Counted from the first letter of the stretch, positions 9,262-19,187 are shown. The stretch: 64,000 bases of DNA from Algoriphagus sp. CAU 1675 (GCF_029222925.1 NZ_JARHUI010000004.1:1-64000); one strand, 5' to 3'. Numbers and translations are program-made. Notes: generated by a model from the sequence alone, not told the origin.

Positions 9262-10302
9262 TTATAATAAAAACTTGATATACTGATCCCATTGGCCTAC
9301 ATCTTTCCATGAATTATCTGAAACAGGAAAAACCCCTACTTTTCGGTCTTCATTAATTAATTTATCAATTAAATGAGTAATATGAAAAAATTGATTCTCG
9401 GGAATTTCATGTAATAAATGTGGTTCTAAAATATACATACCAGAATTTATCATAAAATCATATGAAGGTTTTTCTTTAAGTTCCTTCAACCTTCCATATG
9501 AATTAATCTCTAATGTCCCATATGGGATTTCTATTGATTTTAAAACTGAAACAAGAGTAATTTCATTTTTTTCTTCATAATGATATTTTAGAATATCATT
9601 ATAATCCTGATCTATTAAAATATCACAATTAGTAACAAAAAAAGTAGTATTTAATTTATTTTTTAATAAATACAAACTTCCTGCAGTTCCCAAAGGTTGA
9701 TCCTCCTTAAAATATTCAATAATAAATGGAAGATTTAATTTTTCTAAATAAAATTGAATTAATTCAAATTTATAATTAACACTTAAATAAAAATTATTTG
9801 ATCCATACTTATTAAATCGATTAAAAATTTCCTCTAACATAGTTTTTTCTCCAAAAGGAATTAGAGGCTTTGGAATAATATTTGTTAAAGGTTTAAGTCT
9901 ATTACCTTGACCACCAGCCATTATAATTACAGGTAAATTAAATTTATTAATAGGAATTTCTTGATTTTGAGGAAACAATTCGTTCCAATAAATAACTTTA
10001 ACTAAATCACGTTTCTCATTAATAATAGGCATAAATTCAGCTCTAATATTAATCATAATGTTTTTAAGTTCACTCATTGATTGAAGAGGAGAACCGACAA
10101 TATTAGTAGCTCTATTAATCTTGAAAACGGGTAAATCTAAATTTAAATTTTTTAAAATTGCTCTTTGAATATCACCAATGGATATCAAGCCAAAAAATTT
10201 ACCTTCCTTATCAAGAATTATCAATAATTTTCTACCTACATCATCCATTTTTTTTAATGCTGATTTTATTGAGGCATCTAAATCTATTATTAAATCTTTC
10301 AT
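9262..10302 (-). CDS. CBS-domain sugar-1-phosphate nucleotidyltransferase
   Basis: The 346-residue protein has a pair of CBS domains (about residues 1-120, with FGLISIGDIQRAIL). A nucleotidyltransferase domain from about 127 starts with PVIIMAGGQGNRLKPLTN and includes PKPLIPFGEKTM, the nucleotide- and sugar-phosphate-binding loops. This architecture is known from PtmE-like enzymes that make GDP-activated amino sugars, but the other nonulosonic-acid genes are absent here, so the product sugar is uncertain. It overlaps the epimerase gene by 4 bp (ATGA), which suggests translational coupling. Confidence 0.85.
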   Translation of the reverse strand: MKDLIIDLDASIKSALKKMDDVGRKLLIILDKEGKFFGLISIGDIQRAILKNLNLDLPVFKINRATNIVGSPLQSMSELKNIMINIRAEFMPIINEKRDLVKVIYWNELFPQNQEIPINKFNLPVIIMAGGQGNRLKPLTNIIPKPLIPFGEKTMLEEIFNRFNKYGSNNFYLSVNYKFELIQFYLEKLNLPFIIEYFKEDQPLGTAGSLYLLKNKLNTTFFVTNCDILIDQDYNDILKYHYEEKNEITLVSVLKSIEIPYGTLEINSYGRLKELKEKPSYDFMINSGMYILEPHLLHEIPENQFFHITHLIDKLINEDRKVGVFPVSDNSWKDVGQWDQYIKFLL

Positions 10303-11150
10303 AAATAGTATCGAATTTTATTTATCCCTTCTGCTAAAGAAATATTTGGTTCCCACTCATATAAAGCATATGCTTTTCTTATATCAGCATAACAATCTAA
10401 TACTTCATTATCTCTATATTCATTAAGATATTTTATTTCACAATCTACATTGTAACATTTCAAAATTGTATCAACAATTTGAGAAACGGAATAGGAAATT
10501 CCAGAACCAACATTTAAAATTTCAAATTGATTATTTTTAAAAGAGGATAATAAAACTTTATATATCAAATTTAAGAAATCTGAAATATACAAAAAATCAC
10601 GTTTAGGCCTAGGATCTTTTAAAGTAATAGATTTAGATTTTAATTGAGATATTATTGTAGGTATTAAAAAATTAGTCGGTTGATTAGGACCAAATAAGTT
10701 GAAAAGCCTTAAATTCACTACTTTAATACCAAAATCACTTGAATAAGCTTTACATAATTTCTCTGAAATATATTTTGAATTTGCATAAGGATTATGTGGA
10801 TTTAGATTATGGTTTTCATCAACCGGTAAATATTGTGGTTCACCATATAGATATGAACTAACATTAATTACTTTAGCACTATACTTTCTAGCTAATTCAA
10901 GAGCATTAATTGTACCCAACAAGTTAAACTCATAAAATTCATTTGGATTTTTAAAAGAATCTGGAACATAAGTTCTAGAAGCTAAATGAATTAAAACATC
11001 GAATTTATCAATGCTCTTAGTACTATTTAAATCTAATAAATTATAACCTTTATTTCTACTAATTTCAAAAACATCAATATTATTACTCATTAAAAAGGGA
11101 ACTAAAAATGAGCCTAAATATCCACTGCTACCTGTAATTGCAACTTTCAT
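10299..11150 (-). CDS. NAD-dependent sugar epimerase/dehydratase
   Basis: This 283-residue short-chain dehydrogenase-like protein has the Rossmann motif TGSSGYLG at residues 6-13, a serine-containing NVSSYLYGEP and the catalytic YANSK (YxxxK) near residue 122. It acts on a nucleotide sugar in the cytoplasm, as an epimerase, dehydratase or reductase. It is the last AT-rich gene: five bases upstream lies the 4,6-dehydratase gene with ordinary composition, a possible junction between imported and resident DNA. Confidence 0.82.
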   Translation of the reverse strand: MKVAITGSSGYLGSFLVPFLMSNNIDVFEISRNKGYNLLDLNSTKSIDKFDVLIHLASRTYVPDSFKNPNEFYEFNLLGTINALELARKYSAKVINVSSYLYGEPQYLPVDENHNLNPHNPYANSKYISEKLCKAYSSDFGIKVVNLRLFNLFGPNQPTNFLIPTIISQLKSKSITLKDPRPKRDFLYISDFLNLIYKVLLSSFKNNQFEILNVGSGISYSVSQIVDTILKCYNVDCEIKYLNEYRDNEVLDCYADIRKAYALYEWEPNISLAEGINKIRYYL

Positions 11151-11155
11151 TTTGT

Positions 11156-12358
11156 TTACATTTTTGAATCTAAATTTTTTCCAGTTTCCTTATGATCGAA
11201 TGCAGGCAACAGTTCATAGAAAATATTGACTATATCTTTTTTTACCCACTGCTTTCGCTTTAATAAACCGTTGATCGCAGCAAGGAACCAATCGAGTTTT
11301 TCTTCTTTGTACGGAAGGCTACTCTTTACTATTCCGAGATTCTCAAATCTTTCCAAATCCAAAATCTCACCTTCCATAAAGAACTCCTCAAAGTCTTTCT
11401 CTCCCGTAGTATCACTTTTGGTAAAATAGCAAGGCCAATATTTTTTATCTGTGAAAAGAGATTGATATTCTAAATTAAAAAATTGACGGGCTTCTTCTTC
11501 TGAAGAGCAAATATAAGGCTCATAGCCTAATTGCTTTAGGTAATTGACTGCTATTTCTGCAAATGTTATTAAATGTAAATCCTCGCTTAATTTGGGGAAA
11601 AATATATCGTTGTTTTCACCTAACAAACAAGACATCAAACAGAGTTCGCCAGATTCCTGAGGGGTTACAAAGTATCTTTTGATATCATTGGGTGCAACAA
11701 TTGGTTGCTTTTTATGTAATCTTTGGTTGAAACCATGTAACAAAGAACCATCAGAAAATGCCACATTAGCAAACCTTGCAGTTGAAATAGAGATATCTCT
11801 ACTCTCTCTCATTAAAAATAACTCCATGATGCGTTTTGATGCTCCCATCATGTTAACAGGATTTGCTGCCTTGTCCGTAGAAACGCAAAAGTATTTTTTT
11901 ACTCCCTTTTCTTTAGATTGCTGGATTGTTTTCAAGGTATTTAGAATATTCACCTCAACCATTCGCATTAATGTAAAAGGATCCTTCTCACTTCGAACAT
12001 GCTTCAAAGCAGATAAATTGAGAACATAATCATAATCGCCATCCGATTCCCAAAAAGCATCATATATTGGTGAACCAATATCTAATGCAAAGGTCCTGAA
12101 ATCACCAGCTATATAGCCAAAAGAACTCCTGATATCCCTGACCATTTCAACTAAATTGTTTTCGCTAATATCGACAACATGGAGTTTCTTTGGGTTACGC
12201 TTAAAAATTTCCTTAGTAACTGCTTGGCCGATAGACCCAGCACCTCCAATTACCAAAAATTTCGAATCTTCAGCTTTCTTATTAAGAATTATTTTATTTT
12301 GCTCAATATCTTGAGCAATAAGTATTTTTTTTCTTCCAATAAGTTTTAAAATATCCAT
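11156..12358 (-). CDS. UDP-GlcNAc 4,6-dehydratase-like enzyme
   Basis: This soluble 400-residue protein belongs to the CapD/FlaA1-type nucleotide-sugar dehydratases. It shows the Rossmann loop FLVIGGAGSIGQAV, the LKHVRSEKDPF block, CVSTDKAANPVNMMGASKR with MxxxK in place of YxxxK (as in the CapD/PglF branch), and a distinct C-terminal domain. It likely makes a 4-keto-6-deoxy amino sugar. The first ATG (12388) lies inside the dehydrogenase gene. The ATG at 12358, just past that gene's stop, is preferred because it gives MDILKLIGRKK and no overlap. Confidence 0.85.
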   Translation of the reverse strand: MDILKLIGRKKILIAQDIEQNKIILNKKAEDSKFLVIGGAGSIGQAVTKEIFKRNPKKLHVVDISENNLVEMVRDIRSSFGYIAGDFRTFALDIGSPIYDAFWESDGDYDYVLNLSALKHVRSEKDPFTLMRMVEVNILNTLKTIQQSKEKGVKKYFCVSTDKAANPVNMMGASKRIMELFLMRESRDISISTARFANVAFSDGSLLHGFNQRLHKKQPIVAPNDIKRYFVTPQESGELCLMSCLLGENNDIFFPKLSEDLHLITFAEIAVNYLKQLGYEPYICSSEEEARQFFNLEYQSLFTDKKYWPCYFTKSDTTGEKDFEEFFMEGEILDLERFENLGIVKSSLPYKEEKLDWFLAAINGLLKRKQWVKKDIVNIFYELLPAFDHKETGKNLDSKM

Positions 12359-12368
12359 TGAACTGAAA

Positions 12369-13679
12369 TTAAAGCCTTGCGTCGACAAACTCTTTCTTCA
12401 AAACCGATTTCACATCAAAAATCACTTGATCATCTGATTTTTTTAAATCCCATGATTTAAATTCCTTATGCGCAACAGCCAAAATAATTGCAGAATATTG
12501 ATCTAAATTATCGTGGGTATTTCCGTTGATGATTTTAATTCCATATTCATTCATAACCTCTTTAGGGTCTGCCCATGGATCAAAAACATCTACGTCCATA
12601 TCAAATGACCTCAACTCATTATAAATATCGATTACTCTTGTATTTCTAACATCTGGACAATCTTCTTTGAAGGTAAAGCCCAAGATCAATACCCTAGAAT
12701 CAATTACCTTTAGACCCTTTCGCATCATATGCTTAATAGTTTCTGTAGCAACATGCTTGCCCATTGAGTCATTCAATCTTCGACCTGATAAAATAATTTC
12801 CGGATGATAGCCTACTTCTTGAGCCTTCTGGGCTAAATAAAATGGATCTACCCCAATACAGTGTCCTCCCACCAAGCCAGGCTTAAATGGCAAAAAGTTC
12901 CATTTAGTTCCTGCTGCTTCCAAGACTTCCTGAGTATCTATTCCTAATAAATTGAAAATTTTTGATAGCTCATTGACAAAGGCAATGTTGATATCCCGTT
13001 GTGAGTTTTCGATGACTTTGGCAGCCTCGGCTACTTTGATGGAAGAGGCTTTGTGGGTTCCTGCCGTAATCACAGACTTGTATAATTGATTTACATATTC
13101 TGCCACCTCTGGTGTAGAGCCTGATGTTACCTTAAGAATCTTGGTCACTGTATGTTCCTTGTCCCCAGGATTAATACGCTCCGGACTATAACCAGCAAAA
13201 AAGTCTATATTAAATTTTAAGCCTGAAACCCTTTCTAAAACTGGAACACATTCTTCCTCGGTTACACCAGGATAAACCGTTGATTCATAAATCACCACAT
13301 CGCCTTTTTTCAATATTTTCCCTATCGCCTCCGAGGCTTTGAGCATGGGTGTTAAAATTGGCCTATTATGCTTATCGGTTGGAGTAGGAACAGTTACTAT
13401 ATATATATTGCATGAAGAAATAGGAAGGACAGCATCGGTAATTTGTAGACCTTTTCCCTTTTGATCTAATACAAGGGAAGATTGTACTAATACTGATTGT
13501 AAATCCTGATCTTCTACCTCCAAAGTCCGGTCATGCCCCTTTTGAAGTTCATCCACCCTTTTTGGGTCAATATCGTATCCTACCGTTTTGTATTTTTCAG
13601 CAAAGGCAACAGCAAGAGGAAGTCCAACATAGCCCAATCCCATGATGGCTATTTTTGCTTCAGATAAAGGTGTTAACAT
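12369..13679 (-). CDS. UDP-N-acetylhexosamine 6-dehydrogenase (WbpO/TviB type)
   Basis: This 436-residue UDP-sugar dehydrogenase has the NAD loop [33 protein letters not shown], the catalytic-lysine region [20 protein letters not shown], and the catalytic cysteine in [13 protein letters not shown]. The sequence around these sites matches the branch that oxidises UDP-GalNAc or UDP-GlcNAc to the uronic acid. The product would be an acidic amino sugar for the polysaccharide. Composition is like the rest of the genome, unlike the downstream glycosyltransferase block. Confidence 0.9.
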   Translation of the reverse strand: MLTPLSEAKIAIMGLGYVGLPLAVAFAEKYKTVGYDIDPKRVDELQKGHDRTLEVEDQDLQSVLVQSSLVLDQKGKGLQITDAVLPISSCNIYIVTVPTPTDKHNRPILTPMLKASEAIGKILKKGDVVIYESTVYPGVTEEECVPVLERVSGLKFNIDFFAGYSPERINPGDKEHTVTKILKVTSGSTPEVAEYVNQLYKSVITAGTHKASSIKVAEAAKVIENSQRDINIAFVNELSKIFNLLGIDTQEVLEAAGTKWNFLPFKPGLVGGHCIGVDPFYLAQKAQEVGYHPEIILSGRRLNDSMGKHVATETIKHMMRKGLKVIDSRVLILGFTFKEDCPDVRNTRVIDIYNELRSFDMDVDVFDPWADPKEVMNEYGIKIINGNTHDNLDQYSAIILAVAHKEFKSWDLKKSDDQVIFDVKSVLKKEFVDARL

Positions 13680-13744
13680 ATTGAAATGAAATCGATTACT
13701 TAAATCAGGTTTTAGAATATTATTTAAATTAAAAAAGAAAAAGT

Positions 13745-13878
13745 TATTTAAAGTTTAATGTTAAAGATGTTAAAAACGTTAAACGTTAAAGATGTTAAGT
13801 GTTAAGAGCGCAAAGATTATAACTATAAACATTAATATAATTTTTAACTATTAACGCTTAACATTTAACGATTAACTC
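13745..13878. repeat. GTTAA-rich inverted repeat element
   Basis: The left half repeats GTTAAA/GTTAAG words in close succession (ATGTTAAAGATGTTAAA and similar). The right half holds their reverse complement (TTAACGCTTAACATTTAACG). The whole can fold into a long imperfect hairpin. Related elements occur at 15045-15240, 15658-15910 and 25801-25856. It contains no gene. Confidence 0.7.
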
Positions 13879-15003
13879 TTACACTTTACCTTCTGTTTCC
13901 TTCCATTGCTCTTTTACTCCCTTTAAAAACTCAGCACCAAAAACCGAACCTAAGCCTAGGATAAATCCCAAAATGGTGAAAATAACCAGAATCAGAGGGC
14001 GTTTGGGAGCTGATTTTTCTGTGGGAATAGTAACAGGCTGAATCACTGAAAAGATGGGAGTGTCTTTGGAGACCTGCAGCTTCGCCTGTTCCAATTGCTT
14101 CGCCAATTCGGTGTAAATGCTAAAAGCAAAATTGTACTCAGCCTCCAGTCTTTGTAATTCATTGTTTACAGATGCTGAAACGATATTTTGGTTTCTATCC
14201 CTAAAATTAGCTAAGCGGGACTGAATCTTTTCAAACTCTGTTTTTTTCTCCTCAAACTGAATCTCGGTATACTTCAATTGTTCCCGGGCATTTTGGATTT
14301 TATAAGCTATGACCTCCTTTTGGAGCAAAGTCTCCGCATATTTAGCCATTTGGGCTGCCATAATAGGGTCAGGCATTACAAAGGAAATAGATACAAAGCC
14401 TTCTTTATCATTGGGAGTAACTGCCAGCTGATTGTCCAAAATTTTAAACAATTCAAATTCCTCCTGACTCACACTGAGTAATTCTCCTCCTTCACTAGGC
14501 AGGAATGAACCTTCATCTCCTCCTTTGATCGCTTTTATGATTTTTCCGGGTAAACCAACCGTATACTCCTTAAACAAAGCTAAAACCCCAGGTGAATAAA
14601 TTTCGGTGAAGTATTGTCGATAACTTACTTTTTCCCCGGATCCAGGCAAAGAAATTTCTGCCTCTAATAAGGCCTTTTTAAAAGGAACTGAGCCCACAAA
14701 TTTGGGATACAAGGCCGGAGGTATTTCAGAGCCACCAGAAATCCCTCCCAAATTGATCCCAGCCAATGATGCCAAACCACTTAAGCTACCTCCCGCTTTT
14801 CCGGATTCAGCAGTTTGTGGAATAAAGGCGGAGGAGGCGGTAAACTCTTTTGGAGAAAGGATAGCCACGAACAAACCCAAAACCATAAAAATCAAGGTTA
14901 TGGAGATTACCTTTTTTCGATTATTCCAAACAGTTTTTGCCAGGGCAAGAAGGTCGATTTCGTCTTCGTCCGGTTCTTGTTTATATTGATTCGTTTCTGT
15001 CAT
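13879..15003 (-). CDS. Wzz/GumC-like chain-length determinant protein
   Basis: This 374-residue inner-membrane protein has a short acidic cytoplasmic N-terminus, a first membrane helix (about 34-52, ISITLIFMVLGLFVAIL), a large periplasmic region with coiled coil (about 215-310) and a second helix near 335-355 preceded by the proline-rich SAPKRPL. This is the Wzz layout that sets polysaccharide chain length. No tyrosine kinase domain is attached, and none is seen in the window. It is flanked on both sides by GTTAA repeats. Confidence 0.88.
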   Translation of the reverse strand: MTETNQYKQEPDEDEIDLLALAKTVWNNRKKVISITLIFMVLGLFVAILSPKEFTASSAFIPQTAESGKAGGSLSGLASLAGINLGGISGGSEIPPALYPKFVGSVPFKKALLEAEISLPGSGEKVSYRQYFTEIYSPGVLALFKEYTVGLPGKIIKAIKGGDEGSFLPSEGGELLSVSQEEFELFKILDNQLAVTPNDKEGFVSISFVMPDPIMAAQMAKYAETLLQKEVIAYKIQNAREQLKYTEIQFEEKKTEFEKIQSRLANFRDRNQNIVSASVNNELQRLEAEYNFAFSIYTELAKQLEQAKLQVSKDTPIFSVIQPVTIPTEKSAPKRPLILVIFTILGFILGLGSVFGAEFLKGVKEQWKETEGKV

Positions 15004-15044
15004 GAATTCGATACTATTTTTTTAAGGCTATTAAAAGCATTATT

Positions 15045-15240
15045 GTGCTCAACGTTAAAAATGTTAAGCGTTAAATATGTTAAACGTTAAAAATGTTAAG
15101 TGTTAAAATCATAAAATGTTATTGGGATAAAGTAGATTAATATTACTGGGCTTAAAAATTTTGATGTAGAAAGCCAAAGACCCAAGTTTTAACGATTTAA
15201 CAATTAACTATTAACATTAAAGGGCCTACATTTAATCGAT
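15045..15240. repeat. GTTAA-rich inverted repeat element
   Basis: The left arm (about 15048-15112) has six GTTAAA/GTTAAG words. The right arm (about 15187-15235) carries the inverse (TTTAACGATTTAACAATTAA). It lies between the chain-length gene and the four-helix-bundle gene and can fold into a long imperfect stem. It contains no gene. Confidence 0.65.
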
Positions 15241-15276
15241 TCTTCAATAGTTGTCAAATACTCTACTCGGTAAACG

Positions 15277-15657
15277 TTACTTATAACCTTTTCCTCCACT
15301 GTTTTTTAGGGTTTGAATCAAACCTTGGATTTTATATTTGAGACTTTCCGTTTTTTTTAATACCTCTAAATGTTCTTCTAGAGATATAAATCCAGCATCA
15401 TGAGCACGATAAGATTGTGATCTTGTCTCTGCTGATGAAGCCTTAGCAACATATAAAAACTGTATGAATTCCTTATTTCCATCTCTTTCAAACCCTTCAG
15501 CTATATTATCCATTACAGAACCCGAAGAGGAATTTATTTGACTACAAAACCGAAAATCTTTTGAAAATTCAGGATTCCTTGTCAATCTTCTAACTAAAAC
15601 GCACAAGTCCCTCGCTATTTGCCAAACTTCAAGTTCTTCAAAGTTTTTGATGGTCAT
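15277..15657 (-). CDS. Four-helix-bundle protein (23S rRNA intervening-sequence type)
   Basis: This 126-residue protein matches the four-helix-bundle family first met in the intervening sequences of some 23S rRNA genes: FEELEVWQIARDLCVLVRRL at the start, QINSSSGSVMDNIAEGFER in the middle and FLYVAKASSAETRSQSYRAH after it. Members are scattered through Bacteroidota genomes. The molecular function is unknown, and the acidic/basic bundle suggests protein or RNA binding. It sits alone inside the capsule locus with GTTAA repeats on both sides, so it may be a guest rather than a capsule gene. Confidence 0.85.
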   Translation of the reverse strand: MTIKNFEELEVWQIARDLCVLVRRLTRNPEFSKDFRFCSQINSSSGSVMDNIAEGFERDGNKEFIQFLYVAKASSAETRSQSYRAHDAGFISLEEHLEVLKKTESLKYKIQGLIQTLKNSGGKGYK

Positions 15658-15910
15658 AGGGGTTAAATGTTAAGCGTTAAAAATGTTAAAGTCGTTTAAT
15701 GTGGAAGGTTTTAAAGATTTGATTCAAATTTTCAAACCAAGTTTATAAAAATTAACCCAAAACTAAAAAAGCACCTACGTTTAACGATTTAACAATTTCC
15801 GAATCAAGCACTGCCCCTTCCTTATCCTTGCTTAACGGTTAAACTTTAACCAATTAAATCCTTTACCTAAATCTACGGCTTAACAATTAACGTTTAACTT
15901 TTAACGATCA
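15658..15910. repeat. GTTAA-rich inverted repeats between export and four-helix genes
   Basis: A left arm right after the four-helix gene start (15660-15695, TTAAATGTTAAGCGTTAAA) is matched by inverse copies at about 15778-15800, 15830-15865 and 15885-15910 (TTAACAATTAACGTTTAAC). No gene lies in this 257-bp stretch. Confidence 0.6.
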
Positions 15911-15914
15911 TGCC

Positions 15915-18503
15915 TTATTGAATTATCCTATCCACCAAAATACCTAAGGTAGCCAAACTCGATGCGATGCCTATCCAACTTTGGGCACTCATCCCTTCCC
16001 TTTCAGGTTTGGTAGGCACAATGATTTCTGCCCCAGGTTCGATTCCGGGATAAAAATTGAAGAACAAAAACTTCTTGGTTCTGCTTACATCCCCATTGGC
16101 ATAAACCACATAGCTTCCTCCCTTTCTGGATTTATCCGTAAAGCCACCAGCTTGGGAAATGTAGGATTTGAAACCAGTACCATTTTTATATCGGGTTGAG
16201 GTAGGATACAAAACCTCTCCTCTCATCCTGACGGTTTGCAATTGTTTTGGAATGCTGAGTACATCCCCTTCTCTTAAAATCAAATCCTGAGGTCCATGCG
16301 GATTAGCCAAAATTGCCTGCAGATCAATCCCGATCAGTTCTGTGTCTCTCATTTCAAATTCCTCAACTTCACCCTCACCCAAATTTTCAATGGAAGCCTT
16401 TCTCAGTTCACTGGATTGCAAATTTTCCCGGGAACTTTCCTCCCCTCTTTGGGAAATTTTTTGATCAATTCTATTGAGTAATACTTTCTCCGATTCAGTC
16501 TGATTTAAACTGTCTCTGCTGATATTGGATTTTACACCCCTGAGGTTTTCAGCCTTCACTTCATATTCTGAAGGGCTTTTGTAAAACTCATTTCTTCGAA
16601 TTAGGGTAGCTCCTTTGACATAGGCATAGGAAGTCAAGCCTCCTGCCCTTTTCAATAGATCTGAAATGCGTTCATCAGCATGAGCTATAGCAAATTGTCC
16701 TGGATAAAACGCTTCACCCTCTACACTTACCAATTTTTCATCCTGAAATCCGGGACTTCTTCTCACCATCACATGGTCAAATGGCTGCAGAGGATCATTC
16801 GCCTTTATTCCAGAAACCTTCAAATCCCTATCTATATCCAAAACGATGATTTCAGCGAGCTTTCCGGAAACATCATCTTTTATTCTTCTGGCAATTTCAA
16901 TTCTGGATGAAGTTGCAGACTCCTTAAATCCACCTGCTCTCATTACCAAATCAGCCACCGTCATGTTGTCCCCAAAGGAAAAGGAACCTGGCTTATTGAC
17001 TTCTCCGGAGATCTTTATAAAGTATTCTTCACGCAACTCATAAATACTTGGAATATTCAACACATCCTCTTTTTGCAATAAAATATCCTCAGCCTCTCCA
17101 TTGACTACTGCCCGAATATCCACAGGAAGAATCTCCAATGAAAAATCAGCTTTGGTTCTGTAGAGAGTTGCTCTGTTCAAAAATGCATCTTCCCTCAAGC
17201 CTTCTGCCTTGGCAATTAATTCTTTAACACCCATTCCCTCCTCTAACTCAAAGGTCCCTGGTCTTTCCAAAGCTCCGGTAACCTGCACCCGGTTTGCAAA
17301 ACGGCTTTGGATTTTACCGACTCTGATAACATCCCCATCCTGTGGATTAAAAGAAGGAAAATTGCCTGCTTCCACATCTTCAATCTTCATTTCCTTTCCG
17401 GTTTTCCTACTAACCGAAAGTCTATCCTTGTAGGCTATACTGGAAAATCCTCCTGCAAAAAGAAGTAAATCCTCCAAGGTCTCCCCCGACTTAATTTCAA
17501 AAAGTCCTTCCCTTCTTACCGCTCCAAGGAGCTCAACTCTGGTTCTAACTGGAGGAACGATCATAACATCGTTGTCTCTCAGGGTAATCAAATTTCCAGA
17601 TTCCCCTTTCGTCAGAAACTCATATACGTCCAACTCGGTAAGCAATTTATTATCCCTGTAAATCTGTATATGCCGGAAGGAACCATTCTCACTGGGTCCA
17701 CCTGCTGCAAACAAGGCGTTGAAAGGTGAAGCGAATGAAGGAAGGGTATATGTACCTGGCTTAGTCAACTCTCCAACCATGGAAATGGAAACGGTTCTGA
17801 TATTCCCCAATCTCAATTCCATAAAGGTGTTGGGATTACTTCCCTGAAGGCCTGAATAAATTCTACTCAAGGCGGACCGAACTCTTCCAGTCGCTGCCCC
17901 TACTGTGGCACCCCCAACTTTGATTGGTCCCACATTAGGAACCAAAATAGTTCCTTCTGGACTTACTGTCAGATCGTAAGATTGTTGGGAAGCTCCATAT
18001 ACATCGATCAGCAACTGATCACCTCCTCCCAAAGTATAGCTCTGAGGAGTTGGGATGTTCAAACTTGGGTTGAATGTCAGTTCCCTGTTATGAAAAAGTT
18101 TAAAACCAAAAATCTTCTTCTGAGTAGGTGTCAAATCAAAATAGGGATCTGACTTTCTGATTTCTTCAAATGGATCTCCATCTTGGTTTGGCAAACCTAC
18201 AACCTGTCTCATTCCAGTAGATTCCTTGGATTCACCTGAACTCTTCATAGAACTGGCTCCACTTCTAAGCGCCATAATTCGCTGTCTTAGTTTTGCTGCT
18301 TCTCCAGCAGGCAAGCCTCTTTCCAGTGCCAAGGCTTCTAATTGCTGCTCATTCAAACCAGAGGACTCAGCTCTTTTCAGAAGTTGTTCGATCTGTGCAT
18401 CAGACAAGTTATCAACTTTCAAATTCTGAATATCCGACAGAGACTGTGCCTGTACCACTATTTGAGCAGTAAAAAGAATTAAGAGGAACAAAAGTTTTTT
18501 CAT
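15915..18503 (-). CDS. SLBB-domain polysaccharide export outer-membrane protein
   Basis: This large Wza-like export protein (862 residues from the ATG at 18503) has a signal peptide (MKKLLFLLILFTAQ..), a charged helical stretch, a polysaccharide-export domain near 135-225 (SYTLGGGDQLLIDVYG, then SPEGTILVPNVGPI), and about six or seven SLBB repeats, each with a grossly similar V.GEV..PG.....  pattern. One C-terminal membrane helix (SWIGIASSLATLGILVDRII) ends it. It should form the outer-membrane channel. An upstream ATG at 18527 would add eight residues before the signal peptide and is less likely. It is much longer than E. coli Wza, as is usual in Bacteroidota. Confidence 0.92.
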   Translation of the reverse strand: MKKLLFLLILFTAQIVVQAQSLSDIQNLKVDNLSDAQIEQLLKRAESSGLNEQQLEALALERGLPAGEAAKLRQRIMALRSGASSMKSSGESKESTGMRQVVGLPNQDGDPFEEIRKSDPYFDLTPTQKKIFGFKLFHNRELTFNPSLNIPTPQSYTLGGGDQLLIDVYGASQQSYDLTVSPEGTILVPNVGPIKVGGATVGAATGRVRSALSRIYSGLQGSNPNTFMELRLGNIRTVSISMVGELTKPGTYTLPSFASPFNALFAAGGPSENGSFRHIQIYRDNKLLTELDVYEFLTKGESGNLITLRDNDVMIVPPVRTRVELLGAVRREGLFEIKSGETLEDLLLFAGGFSSIAYKDRLSVSRKTGKEMKIEDVEAGNFPSFNPQDGDVIRVGKIQSRFANRVQVTGALERPGTFELEEGMGVKELIAKAEGLREDAFLNRATLYRTKADFSLEILPVDIRAVVNGEAEDILLQKEDVLNIPSIYELREEYFIKISGEVNKPGSFSFGDNMTVADLVMRAGGFKESATSSRIEIARRIKDDVSGKLAEIIVLDIDRDLKVSGIKANDPLQPFDHVMVRRSPGFQDEKLVSVEGEAFYPGQFAIAHADERISDLLKRAGGLTSYAYVKGATLIRRNEFYKSPSEYEVKAENLRGVKSNISRDSLNQTESEKVLLNRIDQKISQRGEESSRENLQSSELRKASIENLGEGEVEEFEMRDTELIGIDLQAILANPHGPQDLILREGDVLSIPKQLQTVRMRGEVLYPTSTRYKNGTGFKSYISQAGGFTDKSRKGGSYVVYANGDVSRTKKFLFFNFYPGIEPGAEIIVPTKPEREGMSAQSWIGIASSLATLGILVDRIIQ

Positions 18504-18545
18504 GAAGAGAATGAAGTTTAATCGCAAAATTGGATTAGTATTTTT

Positions 18546-18728
18546 AACCGCGAATTGCGCTGATTACGCTAATTTTATTCAATTTGAGCTCGCAGACCTC
18601 GCAATTACACTAAGACTTTAAAATTTTTATTCGGTGAATCTGTAAGTTCTAAGAGAATAATTTTAACCACGAATTACACAAATTTTTTAATGAATTTTGG
18701 CTCGCATAGCTCGCAATTACACAAAGTG
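18546..18728. repeat. Left flank repeats of the GxxExxY gene
   Basis: Two related copies lie in tandem: AACCGCGAATTGCGCTGATT.. at 18546 and AACCACGAATTACACAAATT at 18665, each ending in a CTCGCAATTACAC block. Their inverse occurs on the other side of the GxxExxY gene at 19188-19226. They are also just upstream of the export gene and may affect its promoter. Confidence 0.6.
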
Positions 18729-19112
18729 TCAACTATCACTTTTAGGATCTAGAATTATTCGCTTAAATTCAAGTGACTTTGGACTGAAGTTTAAAAGTAG
18801 ACCTAGGGGTTTGTTTGTAGCCTTAAGGTAGTTGATTACTTGAGCATAATGTTCATCGAGAATCATGGAACAACTTTTTAGCTCTACTATAATATCACCA
18901 TGACATACAAAGTCGGCGATAAAGAATTTTGTCAAGGTATTGCCTTTGAAAATTATCGGTAATTTAACTTCTTTCTCAAACGGTATATTTTGATCTGCTA
19001 ATTCAATACCAAAAGCCTCCTGGTATACACTTTCCAAGAAACCTCCTCCAAGTTCTTTATGCACATTCATCGCTGCCCCAACAATTTCGTAAGTCTCCTT
19101 CTTAAAAATCAT
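18729..19112 (-). CDS. GxxExxY protein (PD-(D/E)XK nuclease-like)
   Basis: This 127-residue protein carries the family signature GGGFLESVYQEAFGIEL near residues 22-38. A predicted nuclease core follows: FFIADFVCHGDIIVELKSC gives D...ELK, the arrangement of the PD-(D/E)XK fold. GxxExxY proteins are widespread single genes of unknown role, often in repeated intergenic DNA. Here inverted repeats lie on both sides, between the capsule regulator and the export gene. Activity is inferred from the motif only. Confidence 0.87.
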   Translation of the reverse strand: MIFKKETYEIVGAAMNVHKELGGGFLESVYQEAFGIELADQNIPFEKEVKLPIIFKGNTLTKFFIADFVCHGDIIVELKSCSMILDEHYAQVINYLKATNKPLGLLLNFSPKSLEFKRIILDPKSDS

Positions 19113-19187
19113 TTAAGATTCTCTCAAATTAATCCTAGAATGATTTTTTCTATTCATGTTCAACGCTAACTAAATTTTATTAGTGAT

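Noticed and set aside
9262-12388. Legionaminic acid pathway
   Set aside because: The CBS-nucleotidyltransferase and dehydratase fit, but the aminotransferase, hydrolysing epimerase, synthase and CMP-transferase genes are missing.
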